A DNA stretch of 64,000 nt from Pisaster brevispinus (GCA_023634235.1 JAMKCF010000001.1:4591140-4655139), one strand, 5' to 3'. Numbered from the stretch's first letter, positions 44,540 to 57,666 are shown. Translations and numbers: made by a program. Notes: generated by a model from the sequence alone, not told the origin.

Positions 44540-45555
44540 AAATTGAAATTGAATTTTTTTTTAAATACGACATCATATAAAGTTTTTTTTAGCAGGGAAG
44601 TGGCACACAAACAAACTGATTAAATTACTAAAAATACAGTGTTAATTTTCAAATAAACAAGTTTGTCATTTTAATGTATAAACAAAATAAGTAAAATAGC
44701 AGTAATAATATATAGTTCTTAATTAGCGCTTTATCTCAAGGCGCTAATTAATTTTGCGACATTCTGTGCGGAGGAGCTACGTTCAAAATAAAGACCCGTT
44801 TATTTACAACACACTCTGTAGCAATCTTCAGCTATCCATACTTGTTAGACTGGATGATTCCCTTTCCTTAGAATAAAATTGTATTTCCATCTAACTTGTT
44901 TATGAGATTATTGTTTGTATCTCTGGCCTAAAATGACAAACACAATGCAATATGTATGTGAATGTTAACATAAACCAGGTCAAAATTAGGAGAACATTTT
45001 AAAACAACTTCATAGCAATGTAGTTATTCAACAATCGAAAATGTAAGTTGAATTATGTCACTGAAACATGATATGTTTATATATTTTGTTGTTTTACCAA
45101 AGGTTAACTTGTGCTTTGAATGAGCTATCCTAAGATGTACCAGTTTATTGTCTGGACTGATGTGTGTTTTGTCCCCCGCTCAAAATGGGTTAAAACGCAA
45201 CGGCTTTGTCCGCCGAGCGGTCGACATAAAACAGACTTGATTAAATTTCCGTGAACAATGGCTAGGGTGCTTATCAAATTACCCGTGGCAGGTTAAGCGA
45301 AAGCTTTCATGGTCTCTATTCACTCAGCTACACATGTACAAAGATAAACCTGGTTGTTTTCTTGCGTTCTGCACTGGGGGGGGGGTGTATAGATGGGAAG
45401 AGCTGGTGTAACTATTGCGGGGATAAGACTGGGATAAGAAACGTAAGGTACTTGGTTTTGTTTTCATAAGGCATTTTACAGGAGCGTACGGCAACTACTT
45501 GTCCATGCTTTGTGTGATCAACCATCAACAAGAACTAAGAAACACGTACAGATTT
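44540..45555. other. Intergenic sequence, nothing assigned
   Basis: No exon or element is recognised. Confidence 0.3.
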
Positions 45556-45559
45556 GTTC

Positions 45560-45770
45560 TTATTTCGTTGTGTGAGTCAGGAAAAAAATACAAGAAAGAA
45601 CAATTGGCATGGAAACACGTTTCTTAAATTTTGGTTGTATAACCGAAATCAGCTGTGGCGGTTTTTTGTTTCTGTTTAGGCTTTTTTAGGTACAATTTTC
45701 TCGAATATAACTTCACTTGGCAGGAAAAATATCTCACATACGAAAACATAAACGTTAAACTGGTGCAAAG
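45560..45770. repeat. Dispersed repeat related to 46990-47165
   Basis: Shared words: GTGTGAGTCAGGAAAA, TTTTGGTTGTA (or GGCTGTA), TTAGGCT/TTAGAAT and ATATAACTTCACT/ATATGACTTCACT. Confidence 0.5.
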
Positions 45771-46467
45771 TGGCAATTTCGGATATTCTTTCACGGCGAA
45801 ATGTTGATGTCCTCCGACATCAACAACAAATAGGTCCGTACATTAAAAAAGGTCAAAACCAGTGCTGTTTTGATTGAATATAACACATATAAATTTATTA
45901 ATAAATAAATAAATAAATACATAAATAAATAAATACATCAGAAATTACCTGAGATTCTATGTAAGATCACTATAGGAATTATGAAGTCATCAAACGCTTT
46001 CAGATTTTGACAATAATTGTACTTGAACCTGACTAAACATAACAGCATGTTTACATCATTTTACCAAAAGGTTATTACACTTGTAGAATATATTCAATTT
46101 CATAAGGACTCGACATGAGGAGATGCCAAAATTGAATTCGACAGTGAAGTCCCTCTTTAGATGTATGTTTCTTTACACAGAGACAGTCTTGCATGTCGCA
46201 CGATCGTTCACCGCTCGCTGAAAGGCCCGTTCCTGAAAACATGCGACTCATTGACCATCCGTTCCAATCCTTGTTTTTAATACAATTAATTATTCGGTAA
46301 ATATTTGTGGAAGCCCGTCTTGACATGGAAACGTATAAGACGATTATTTACTCATCAATTTAGAAATCGTAGGCTTACAGAAGATATCAATTATAAGGCA
46401 AGCTATACAGTTCCCGTACACTGCAGTGAGGTGCGAATCCTTTCTGTTGAGAGACCGCTGTTTTTTC

Positions 46468-46575
46468 TAGGTCTTCGTCCTTTCTGCCCCCACCCCCGCT
46501 TTTTTGTAGGTCTTCATCCTTTTTGCTCAGAGCCGACTGTTTATTTCTAGGTCTTGTAAGCCTTTTTCTGCTCTG
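46468..46575. repeat. Short tandem repeat, about 40 bp, three copies
   Basis: CTAGGTCTTCGTCCTTTCTG and its variants start at about 46468, 46508 and 46547. Confidence 0.7.
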
Positions 46576-46989
46576 ACGAAAGTCTACTTTTTGAAGGGCC
46601 CGTCCATTCCCGAAAGGCTGGTAGCGTTGTTCAGCATTGTGCTTGGCATAAAAGTAAGTCAGTGCAAAGGGCAACATGAAGTTATCGAAGTGTTTTATCA
46701 GCATTATAGACCGCTTGCATTGGCCGCGATCTTTTTGATGAAACGTGCACGCGTGAAAAGCTATCATTGGCTGAGAGTCGCACGTAGCGCGTACACGCCT
46801 GCACTTTTTCATTGTTTGTCATCAAAGATGGTGGTCAGTGACGTCATGTGCAAACTATCTGTTGCGGGGTAATTATACAGGATTAGTAGAACTGATAAAA
46901 GAGTCGCAGTTTTCTTTCTTCCCCGTATTTTAATAACTTTTAGTGATGAACTAGTATACATGAAATAAAAAAGCTGTGAAAGTTTGGGG

Positions 46990-47165
46990 CCTTATCCTTT
47001 GTGTGAGTCAGGAAAACCATGCAACATTTTTGAGCGTGCAAAAACACTGTCCTTAGTTTTGGCTGTAACAAAAAAAATTGTTGTTGCGTTTATTTAGAAT
47101 TTCAGATACAGATTTCTCCAATATGACTTCACTCCAGAAAAAAAAAACACTTAACAGAAAACAAA
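46990..47165. repeat. Dispersed repeat related to 45560-45770 and 3322-3510
   Basis: It shares the GTGTGAGTCAGGAAAA, GTTGTTGCGTTTATTTAG and GACTTCACTCCAG-type words. Confidence 0.5.
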
Positions 47166-47449
47166 TGGTAAGAGAGTGAACTTCAAAAGCAGTTTAGTCT
47201 TTATACAATTAGGTTTTGTAATCTGTCCAACCCAGAATAGACCCTTTGTATTTAATTTGCTCAATTCTTGCTAAGCAAATTCTCAACTTTTGCTAAGCAA
47301 AGACAGGTAACCAGCCAACCAAAAAGGCCTCTTTTGTTCATTTTCATAAAGCCGATTACCTGTAAGCAAGTGTTTACGCTAAGCAAAGACCTTTGTGCGT
47401 AGGCATGCACTCCAAAAAAAGAAAACCCTTTTAAGAATTGACCTGGATT

Positions 47450-47800
47450 ACGGAATCCAGGGGCATCAACCATTTCCGGGTCGGGCTGACCCGAAAACAA
47501 TTAAAATGGAATTTAGCTTGGATTTTACGTCAGTTTGACGCAGATTCCTATGCTGGGTATATTATACCGAGGCATGGATTAACCCAGCACTCTGGTAAGT
47601 TCTGACCCGTTTAAAACAACTATGTGTTGTTGTTGTTAACCGGGCTGTTCGGAAAACTGGCTAACCTGACTCTTTGACCCGAGCTCTACGTTAATTTGAC
47701 AAAGTTTGGGGTAATTTTGAGGCAGAGTCTTTGTCATACCTACCCAATAAAGGGTTGACCCGGCTTCCTGGTAAATTTTTACCCGTTTTACTTTGTTTAT
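47450..47800. repeat. GACCCG-type degenerate repeat
   Basis: Variants of AACCCAGCACTCTGGTAAGT, TCTGACCCGTTTAA and GTTTGACGCAGATTC recur at about 170-bp spacing. Confidence 0.5.
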
Positions 47801-48529
47801 CTAATTATTATTTTTTTTTTATCATTGTTTTTTTTCTCTTTTCTTTTTTCCCGTCAGTTTGACCCAGTTTTGGGTCAGTTAGAAACAAATTATGGGCCAT
47901 ACTTGCACAGGAATGAGTTGAGCAGCCTGCGACCAGGTACCAGGGTAGTTTCGGATCCAGGATTGTTTTGTTGTTGTTGCTGTTTAGTGTACCAGTGTTG
48001 CACAAAGGAGCAAGTGAAGTCATAGCACTCGTGCGTGTTCTGATTCGCAAAGTCTTGGTTCACGAGAACAACCAGCCAGCAAGGCACGTTCTGTTTTCTT
48101 GATGGGATGCAGTGTTAATTGAATAGAAACAGAGTTTCCCCCACTCTACTCTGTAGGCTAGAAACGTCTATCTTTCAGGCAGAAAGAAGTTGGTCTCTTG
48201 TGTATAAATGTATTGAGTGTGACCTTTTTTTCAAGCTGCTTTCCATTTGAAGGCTCATTTTGTTCGGCAATATAATGATGTTCTACGCGCAAAATTAACT
48301 GAACAGAGGTAAAAGTTCACTCACCAAAACGCCTTCTGAGAACTGCGTCAGTGCGAACCAGTAAACAAACCTTACGAGATAGTCTCGTCCGTAAAAGTAT
48401 ACGTTCTGACTTTTGTTTTGCTTTCGCACACCTTTGAGCGTTTCCTATTGAATGTAATTTAGTTTAGTATTCGTTTTGACTGATAAACATTGGTTATGGT
48501 AATTATACACTTGGACATCTCAAATGTCA

Positions 48530-48740
48530 GGATTTACTGTGATTCCGGTTACCCAGGTGCCGGAACCGTTTCTGAGTCCGGCTGCCATGAACAATTGTTT
48601 AAACAAAAGGTCTTGCGAACCGGATTCCGCGTCAATTAGATCCACTTTGAGACCGTTTAGACACCAATTCCGGGTCAAAATTTCCCGGAATGAATTAGGC
48701 CCATAGGACCCGGAACTCGGGTCAATATGGGTATTAGCTG
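48530..48740. repeat. CCGGAAC/GGGTCA-type degenerate repeat
   Basis: GTGCCGGAACCGTTTCTGAG, GAACCGGATTCCGCGTCAAT, CCAATTCCGGGTCAAAATTT and GACCCGGAACTCGGGTCAAT form a series of related short units. Confidence 0.5.
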
Positions 48741-49069
48741 GGAGTTTTTAGGGTGTAACACGAACTCAGTGTGAAATTAAAGTTACCTTAATTACAATTT
48801 TGTGAATCCAAATAACCTATAACCAAGCCCAACCGAAGCTAGGTTGCTGTTTGGTGGCAGCTACGTCTACGTCTCGGACCAAAACGAAAGACAGTTACAG
48901 TTTTCAAGACATGGTCAACGGTTTTTGCTTCGTGCTTGTCGTACCGTATCAGCCATTAAGTGCATTTATTGGAGCATACTATTATAATTAAATTAAAGTT
49001 GACCGTCTTTTCCCCTCTCTTCTCTTTTCCACTTTTTGTTAGGTGCGGTTGGTTCACGATCTGAAAGGA

Positions 49070-49425
49070 CATCTAATATCGCAAATGTCTTGCAAATATT
49101 TCCGGAATTGTTTTCGATGTCCCAGATAATGACGCAAATATCTTTGTAAAAATTCGAGTTGTCACAAATATTGTTGGAAATAAGTTTGCAAACATTTGCG
49201 CTGTCGCACATATTGTCTCCATAATTTGCAGAGCTATTAAATTGAAATACTGTTGTGACATTGTAAGTATTTGCAGATGTACCTGCATAGGCATTTTGTG
49301 ATACTATTTTGACATTGCAAAAGGGTATTTGCAAAGTTTTTAAAACATACAGTTGTTGACATCACACATTAGCAATAATGTTTGTTGACGTCGCAAAGAT
49401 TTGCAATTTTGCAAACGTTTCTGCA
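49070..49425. repeat. Degenerate short tandem repeat of TTTGCAAATAT/GTCRCAAAT words
   Basis: About ten variants such as GTCTTGCAAATATTTCC, GTCACAAATATTGTTGG, GTTTGCAAACATTTGCG and GTCGCACATATTGTCTCC succeed each other roughly every 30 bases. Confidence 0.6.
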
Positions 49426-49754
49426 ACGTATAAAGTCCCACTTTGAGCAAGCGTAGAAGAGAGATTGTTTCAAGCTTCACAAGTAACCCAGAACCAAGGA
49501 GGTACAGTGAAACAAATGTCGTGCCGAATCGCAGAACAAAGAGTTATTCCAACACCCCCCCACGTACCGCATCTCCTTGGAACGTTTTGTCTGGTGCAAA
49601 GTTGCCTCTATCCTACAATCTAGCCTGTTTTAAGACAAAATAACAATTCGTACCTACAACTCCCCGAGTTATGTCCATCTTAAATGTTATATTCTTGTGT
49701 ACCTAAGAGAGCCAGCTTACTTTTTTGAAATTGCTAAAGAAAAAATTGCTAAAG

Positions 49755-50020
49755 AGGACAAAAATATAGACACGTGAAAGTGATTTCAGCTAAATACAGT
49801 GTAAACTTGCTGCGAAAACAGCAACAAACTGTCACTGTAGTTTCACAAAAGACAAACCCATCCACTATTAACGAGGTGACCGACCCGAGAAAACTGAGGA
49901 ACGACTTATGCATGAATTTTTCCTTAGATTCAATTGTTTTGGGTGAAACAAAAATACCCAGTAGTTCATACGGAATCCTTTTCTCAACATCAGCGATGCT
50001 TCTTGCCAAGTTTGTTTTTA
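49755..50020. repeat. Dispersed repeat shared with 63185-63400
   Basis: CACGTGAAAG, GAACGACTTATGCATGAAT, TTCAATTGTTTTGGGTGA and CTTCTTGCCAAGTTTG have counterparts in the same order in the distant copy. Confidence 0.6.
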
Positions 50021-50974
50021 TGATCCTTATTTTTTGGAATAGTTACCAATTCTTGACCCTACCCTTAAGGAGTTCATCATTTATTTGACTAATTAATTCT
50101 TTATTTAACTAATTAATTAATATATTTATTTATTGTCTTTTATCACTGTAACACTTTCACACACACAAAATTGATGAAATTGATGAGCAAAGAGACGAAG
50201 AGCAAAAAAAGAAGAAAAAAAGTGCGTAGCTATATATAAGTAGACATATATTTCCATTAACACACAACAAAACACATATATAATAAAACAAAGCATAGAA
50301 GATACACTGATAACATCAACAGCAAAAAAGTGAACCAAATAGAAGAAAGTAAAGCTGGTACATTGTAAAAGAGTACATGCAGTTCAACAGTAGCCATTTT
50401 GAAACAAGCATTTGTTAGTCGCGATACAAATCTCAATTTGACAGGAGCAAACATTTTACATACAAACCTTGCAGTGAAATATTCCGCATAATCGGTAATC
50501 AACTGCGTGTGTGAAAATAACGTTTGAATACAGGTTAATTTTGTAGACCAGGATTCTGCGACATTTCATGTACCAGTCTTATATTGATTGACCCAATCGA
50601 CATAATATGCCTGACTATTTACCAGTGCATCATCCCTGCACTTCATCTCTGTAATACTAATAGAGCACTTCACTGGTTAGCAAGCAAGAAAAGACACCTA
50701 AAAACTCCTCCGTGTAAGTGTCTGATGGCATCGTGTAAAGTTGGAGGGGCACATTGCCCTCGGTGAGGGCACTATGGGCTAAACTACAAGTTTGTTAAAC
50801 ATAAAAAGGTTGTAATAAATATCATTTAATCGTGTTTATATTTTGTATGAATTCATGACAGAACGCAGTCGACTAATGCACACATTTCATGAACCAGTCG
50901 TGAACCATTTTTATTTTTACTCCACAAAATATCGGACTGTTTCTGCCGCTGGTTGTTTTTCCAGAGGCAGATTT

Positions 50975-51179
50975 ATGTAGTTGTAGTTGTAGTTGTTGCT
51001 GTTGCTATTGTTGTTGTTGTTGTTGTTGTTATTGTTGTTGTTGTTGTAGTTGTTGTTGTTGTTGGTGTTGTCGCTGCTGTTGCTGTTGCCGTTGCTGTTG
51101 TTGTTGCTGTTCTTATCGTCGTCGTCGTCGCTGTTGTTATTATTGTTCTTGTTGTTGTTGTTGTTGTTGCTGTTGCTGT

Positions 51180-51220
<41 letters not shown>

Positions 51221-51251
51221 TTGTTGTTACTGTTGCTGTTGTTTTTGTTGA

Positions 51252-51282
<31 letters not shown>

Positions 51283-51296
51283 GCTGTTGCTGTTGC

Positions 51297-51330
<34 letters not shown>

Positions 51331-51417
51331 GGTGTTGTCGCTGTTGTTGCTGTTGTCGTTGTCGTTTTCGTCGTCGTCGTCGCTGTTGTTGTTGTTGTTG
51401 TTGCTGTTGTTGTTGCA
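50975..51417. repeat. TTG/CTG microsatellite
   Basis: Almost pure (TTG)n with CTG and TCG patches over about 440 bases. Long Val/Leu/Gln frames across it are artefacts. Confidence 0.95.
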
Positions 51418-51539
51418 AATCAGAGTAGGCGTTGGTTTGACGACTGTTTAAAATTAAAAAGAAGAATTACAAAAAGGAAAATACTAAGAGATTCGAATGT
51501 AACATGTGTCCCTTAATATGTGCAACAACTACTTTCTAG

Positions 51540-51765
51540 ATGAGCAACCTCAAGAGCTCGTTCACCCCAACGAACCATCTTGCAATCGCCGCTCTGCCTC
51601 TTCCCCGGAATTCCAAACGCCAGTCTCACGTACCACGATTTACGGTCATCGCTCTTTCCCGCACTCATCACCTGTACTCTGGAACCCTCTGCCTCATTAC
51701 ATCAAAACTGCCAAGACTGAAAATCTGTTCAAATCCCTTCTCTCAAACTCCAATTTAACCTATCG
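51540..51765 (+). mobile_element. LINE fragment: C-terminal end of reverse-transcriptase ORF
   Basis: One frame reads YGHRSFPHSSPVLWNPLPHY followed by IKTAKTENLFKSLL. This matches the conserved R-x-F-x-x-x-A-P-x-L-W-N-x-L-P motif near the end of CR1/Rex-like ORF2 proteins. The upstream part (CNRRSASSPEFQTPVSRT) fits the preceding basic segment. It is truncated on both sides and starts soon after the microsatellite. Confidence 0.75.
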
Positions 51766-51859
51766 GTCCACATTTTATTTCTGGAGTCTTCTTAAATCAG
51801 GCATGATACTTTGTCCTTGGGCAAACGTCGGAATACTATTTTTACCGAGCACATGAGCG

Positions 51860-53040
51860 AACCTAAGTATTTACATGTACACACGGTGTTGACTTCAATA
51901 CACTTTTTTTTGCTAAATAAGCACAATTTTCTGTTTTTCCGCCAACGGCAAACCAAAGTTGAAATCAGACAAAAGGACGACTACTTTGCCTCCAATACGT
52001 TTTGTTATTCACGAAATGTGTACAATCTTTCATTGTTAAAGCTTTGATTTGTATTTTTAACTGTTTCTGGCTTAATATTTAAAATCTCGACTTTAAAAAT
52101 ATCCTCCTATAAGGCACCGTTATATCGTCACACGTACTTAACATTTTCACAGCCTCCCAAATCGTGTTTTGAGGAAACCGCGATTGAAGTTGCACTACTT
52201 TGCAAAGTGCTGTTTCGGAGTCTGCTAACTATTTGTATTACTTCTTTTTACGACATACATGAAGCTGGACACTTTTTTTGGGGGGTACACAACTGTCCGT
52301 CTGTTTTTATTCCTGCAACTGTTTTAATTAGTAATTAGTTCATAAACACAACCGTCACTTCGTGAAGAAGAAGAAAAACGAATCCGCCAGCAGAGCGCTG
52401 TGTACAAACACAGTGCACATTGGGACCTAACGCGAGAGGTCACTTCGTGAAAATATTAACGTCACACACGCGCGCCTGAACTGTGTCGTAGCATTGTATA
52501 TCATTGGTAAAAAGGCGCATCGACATAGGCCACTTTGTGAAAATACAATATGGTAAATCTAATGATACATCATTTTCACTAATTTGTTTAATTACGAAAC
52601 TTTAAAGTATTAGGTATTCAAACTTGTTGACAATGTTAACAATACTGAGCATATTAAAATTTCAATTTGTGTAAACCCCGATTTAAAAAAACCCATAAAT
52701 AAACAAATTGACATTAAGGTCACTTTGTGGTACACGTGGCGATATGAACGTTTTGACGTGCGAGCTTTCAAGTGAAAACTTGTATATTTTGTTTGGTTAC
52801 TTAATTAGTCAAAAATATTAAATAAATACATAAATTAACAACATTTTCAATATTAGTGTTTTCTTAATTGACAATGAGCCTGTGCCACTTTTTTTGTCTC
52901 TACACGGCAAAGTAACGAACTTGAAAATATGGTAAATGGAGAAAGCAAATGTAATAGTATGAATGGAAAAAAAATCAATAACATAAAAGTAACAAGAAGA
53001 AACACATGAAACGAAAAGCAAATAAAATAAAACAATTAAA
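51860..53040. other. Intergenic sequence upstream of gene C
   Basis: AT-rich sequence; the words CACTTCGTGAAAA and CACTTTGTG recur four times between 52355 and 52735. No exon is recognised. Confidence 0.35.
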
Positions 53041-53318
53041 AAGACAATCCCAAATGAAATTGTTTGAAACTGAATATTTGGACAAACGTACGTGACACGG
53101 GCTTTTAGTTGCTGTCGTTGGTAAAACGCTGCAGACCTCGGTGCGTGATGAAGATGCGCGTTGCGAATTCAACACGTGGTTACACCTGTGCACAGGCAAG
53201 CTGCCCTGTTTTGTCCTCCTGACATCATCATTCGTTGCATCAGTAGGAGGAAGGACTTTATCTATGCTGGCAGTTTGACGGACCCGCTGCAACGTTTGTT
53301 TTACTGGGCGATCAAGTC

Positions 53319-53388
53319 ATGGGGTGGCTGAAAGGGTGCTTTACCCTTCTAACATTACACAGTTTGACCTTTCTTTGTACGGAGGGAG
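53319..53388 (+). CDS. Gene C exon 1: probable signal-peptide exon of a secreted or membrane protein
   Basis: An ATG at 53319 opens 23 codons plus one base ending at GGAGGGAG before GTAAGT, a consensus donor in phase 1. The peptide reads like a signal sequence (GWLKGCFTLLTLHSLTFLC). The preceding 200 bases are richer in GC and CpG than the flanks and could be 5' UTR. The layout matches exon 1 of genes A and B, but on the opposite strand. I could not identify any downstream exon within the remaining 10.6 kb, so the protein type is unknown. Confidence 0.5.
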
Positions 53389-54409
53389 GTAAGTGGACTT
53401 TTATTTTCTATCCGTGATCCCGAATTCTTTAAAAGTCCATACGCATGAGCCAAATTTCACATAGCAGAAGAAAACGAAAATTGTTTAGTGCAAAAATAAG
53501 GCAACCCACCAATGAGACTGTTTCCAGCTTACAGCACAAACAAGCAGAACTTGTAAAGCAACATTTATATTTGTTGTGTTTTACTTTTGTTTTACTGTTG
53601 GTTTTATTTTTGTGGTTATATAGTACACCTGGGTATTTAGACTTGTACAATATTATTTAGCCATTTTTTAATTTCATCCCTGATCTTTTATTATGCATTG
53701 TCGACAAAGAAATCCTTAAATGTATCCGTTCATATTGTGAGAAGTCCAATTTAATTGTAAGTGCTCATCATGTAAATATTACTTCAAACACGCTAAGAGG
53801 ACGCATTCTGACAGCAGAACCAAGAAGCACTCGACCGGCAAATTCCTTCTTTTTCAACAGAGGTTATTCATTCCCCCACCCCATTCCAAGGATTAATACA
53901 ATCGGATAGCACTGCTTTCTATCACACACCGCTCAGCCACACTAAGAGCTTCTCCAGTTCAACAAGCTTTTACAGCTCAAAAATGTGTTTACAGTTTAAT
54001 GACCGTGCCGAGATCAAGTGATGTACTTAGTATGTTTTTTTTTAAGTTCCCATTCTTGAGAAATCGCCCTACGCAGTTTCCGATTACACTTAACCTTATT
54101 ACCTTATAGCACTGCAAAATATTTCCGTGGAACAATTGCATTAGAGTTGTTGTTTAACCTCTGGTATTAGCAAATGCCAGCCTGGTGCATGTGCTTTACT
54201 TTTAATTGAGCTCGGCAGCTCGAAAGGGGTTCCTTACATTTGAAAAACAAGAAGAAGTCCACAGCCTAAAATGCCTACAACTCCTATTCTGGCCCACTTT
54301 TCAGTTATAATTAAGTTAAAGACATTGCTGCTCATGTTCCATTGCCCGGATGAATTATCCCCATCACACCTCACAGACATTATACTGTCCAGCAAATATC
54401 CTACGTCTA

Positions 54410-54600
54410 AAAACTGCATTCCTGCTCCAGAGCTCACATTTTAGTCCCTTGCATTCCGAGAAACAAACGCAAAGTGATCGTGACTTTGCTGTAGCTGAGC
54501 CTCTTTCCGCAAGAAACAAACCATCAAACCATCTTCCATCACCAAGACTTCACTTAAAGGTTTTACAGGATTGGCAAGGATAACAAATAAAAATGTTGAA
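54410..54600 (+). mobile_element. Frameshifted LINE ORF2 C-terminal remnant
   Basis: IPRNKRK in one frame is followed by SDRDFAVAEPL in the next, then IKPSS and TKTSLKGF in the third. The order resembles P-R-x-x-x-K-x-x-G-D-R-x-F-x-V-A-x-P of non-LTR ORF2 ends. At least two frameshifts must be assumed, so this is tentative. Confidence 0.45.
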
Positions 54601-55109
54601 TTTTTGTCTGAATTTTACAGATAGTTTTTTTTACTAGAATTTGTTTATTGTAAACATGAATTGCGACTACTTTGTAGGCTCTACCAATTTTTTTCAGCTC
54701 TACCAATTCAGTCAAATACCTTTAGAACAAACTGCTACCAGGAGCAACCGTTGGTTTGGCGCCTCAAATAATATAAACTTATTATTGATTGACTGATGGA
54801 TTGTATGGTGGATTGATTGAATGATTGATTGAAACGAATGATTGATGGATTGAAAAAAAAAATAAAAATAACAATACCCGTCAGAAGGTAAAATGCGCTT
54901 TTAAGGAGCATGATGATGGTGCGCCAAGATAGTTGCTCGTAACACATGATGTACACCGAAAAAGAAGGGGGGGGGGAGAGAGAGAAGAAAAAAAACCCCA
55001 CGGAACAGCAGAGAGTAGTGTTTGTGAGTCGGCCTCAAATTAAACTCTGGGAAACTTCGAATAACTTGCGGTATTGTTTCATAATGAAGAACTAGTAAAT
55101 AGTTGTTCA

Positions 55110-55395
55110 TTGGCTTGTGGCCGAGCGGTCAAAGGGCACTGACTCAAGCTCTGGTGTTTCTAATCAGCAAAGCGCGGGTTCGAGTCCCGGTATTGACACC
55201 TGTATTCCTGCTAGGCACTTATTACCATTATTGCGTAAAGCCGTGGTCCCGTGTGTTGTATTAAAACTTCGAATGCACGGGAATACCCTAGTACACTTAC
55301 CGCTAAGAAAAGGGGTTCGCCTTGTGTTTACTTTATAAATCCACGGTAGCCGCAATGAAACATACAGTCCGGCTAAAGCAAGAACTGCTAAATGA
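55110..55395 (+). repeat. tRNA-Leu-type SINE
   Basis: TTGTGGCCGAGCGGTCAAAG, Leu-like GACTCAAGCTCTGGTG, B-box GGGTTCGAGTCCCGG, CCATTATTGCGTAAAGCC and a body ending in GTCCGGCTAAAGCAAG. Confidence 0.85.
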
Positions 55396-55399
55396 TTTT

Positions 55400-56265
55400 T
55401 TTTTTTGTAAATGCTTATTTTTTAATATACTTATTTTTTTTGAGTAGAACGAAAAGCAAGTTAATTAATATGTTAAGGAGAACATGCCCTACACTCGTGT
55501 CGATATTTTTTGATTGATGGCCTTCAACTCATCTCGGTTGTATTGTTTCGATAGGAATCGTGGTTTAATATAATGAACATCGTGTGTTATTTTTTTCAAA
55601 GCCTCACCAACGCTCTCGAGACTGCTAGATTTTAAAATGACAATTTTTTTAAAATGATAATATTAGGACAAACATAACATACTATCGAATAATAAACTAC
55701 AAGGGTACCTGACTAAGCAATTGAATTTGTGTATCTTGGGCTCAACGGAATATCAATCTATCTCGATAGAAAAAAAAATAACGATAAATAAAATTTAAAC
55801 AAAATAAAGAAATACATAAATAAAACTACAGCAACTCGAATCCCGAACAAAAATTGAAACAAAATTGATGAAGAAAACCAGGAACAACTAGACATTGGAT
55901 TTTTGTGACATCACAAAAACAAGGCGTTCGTGTTTCTGTACGATGAATTATGTTATTTATTGTTCATGATTCATGTTTCATTATTTAAGATTAATAGGTC
56001 AGCGTTGACGTCACCAGATGGCCCTGCTAGGTATGATTGACAAAAATAGTGGAAGATTTAATATGTATTCTGATACATGAGTTACGACTAAATGGAACAA
56101 TGGGCGGTGTGTAGTTTGAAGACATCGTCATTGATATTATTTGAAATGGCATAGAGTCAAATATCTTTATTTCTTACATAGCAACATTTTCCGACTTCCC
56201 TTTCATCTTGGCTGCAGTTCTCGATACGAGGCTTAAAAATACTTACATGTACAACTATCAAGTAT
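55400..56265. other. AT-rich sequence downstream of the gene C exon, nothing assigned
   Basis: No further gene C exon could be recognised on the plus strand. Confidence 0.3.
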
Positions 56266-56269
56266 ACCA

Positions 56270-56485
56270 TTCACTAAATCTATTTTATTTTTTAATATAA
56301 ATTGATTTTTTATTGAATAATAAATCACTATTGGTTTACATTCACTGAATCTAACGTATTTTAAATAAACAATTATTATTTATTGAATAATAAATGACTA
56401 TTAGTTTACATTCACTGAACCTAATGTTGTTTTTAATAGAAATGTATTATTTTTGAATAATAAATCATTATCAGTTTACACCAGC
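56270..56485. repeat. Tandem repeat, unit about 69 bp, three copies
   Basis: TTGAATAATAAATCACTATT and GGTTTACATTCACTGAA recur at about 56314, 56382 and 56452. Confidence 0.85.
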
Positions 56486-57251
56486 AACGTCATTCACATT
56501 GACATTATTAATTAAAAAATTCTTAGAAGTTTTCAACAGGATTTCAAATTAAGTTGGATTCTCATTGCATGTACACTTGATGATGATGTCGTTAAAATAG
56601 TTCAACCATAATGTAAGCTGTCGGATGAATTGTTTTAATGGCTGGCTTGATTTTTGGACATTGTTTTCCGTACGGAACGTTTTTTTTAATACATTTTATT
56701 GGAAACTTTTAAAAGAATAAACTGTAAAAGACACTTGTTTTGAACGATTATGAAAGACAAAGGCACATCACGAGAATGCAAGTCTAAGCCTCTTATAAAT
56801 TTGGACTATTAAAACATTTAGTCAAGTACTGTTTCTGCCTCTGTGGCGCATCATACACTTGGCAAGGAAACAAGGAATGGAACACAACAAGTATGTAATC
56901 TTTGACTGGAAACCGTTCGGGTACTGGATGTGCTGTATTCTGACAAAGAAAAAAAACAATATAAAAAATAAACAAAGTCTGACTGAAGGAAAACATGTAC
57001 AATCAAATGAGAAACACTTCAGACCTTTCTTCATAACCCATCAAGTCTTAAACTAATATCTAATTGAAACTAATACCATATCAGTCATAGCATATTATTT
57101 GAATTGCATCAACAAATTTACAATAACTTGTGTTTAGAATTTTCAAAAATGTGTGTATTTCAACAGAAAGTCTCACAGTATTACGCACAGCCAGAGTTGA
57201 CGGAACTCATTCGTCAAATCTTACCATTTTCTGACACTAGGTGCCAACAAT

Positions 57252-57475
57252 CTTACCTATTCGCTCGGCCCCAGCGGCCTATCCAGGACCGCTGGGATGG
57301 GCTAGTCAGCTTGCGCAGATTCTTGTTTAGGAAGAACGTCATGCGTGCAGTGCTTGCAGTGTGAGTGTTATGCATGATGGGACTGAGCATTAACCAATGG
57401 GCGGGCTTGATACGTGTGCCCATTCCAGCGCCTTTGGTTTTAAGGCAAGGCGCTGGGGACGAGCGAATCTTACCT
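57252..57475. mobile_element. Short fold-back element
   Basis: The left end TTACCTATTCGCTCGGCCCC is complementary to the right-end segment GGGGACGAGCGAATCTTACC, and AGCGGCC pairs loosely with GGCGCT. No coding content. Confidence 0.55.
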
Positions 57476-57666
57476 ATTGCCCAGTTGCCCAATGCTACCT
57501 CCTCCATGATCATACTAAACGTTCCTTGGTTTTCAAAACGTCACTTCTTGACAGTTTTACGATATTGCGGGACAATTAGCACCGGGTTACATTTAAAGGC
57601 CCGAGATGAAAAGTTTGATTATTTTAGAAATGAACAGGAAAAGAAAAATAGGACAAAAATAATATA

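Noticed and set aside
49043..49334. 113-codon minus-strand Asn/Cys-rich frame
   Set aside because: It is a translation of the degenerate GTCRCAAAT tandem repeat; no start context or splice sites.
50953..51516. 187-codon Val/Ala-rich frame and its overlapping relatives
   Set aside because: The same microsatellite artefact.
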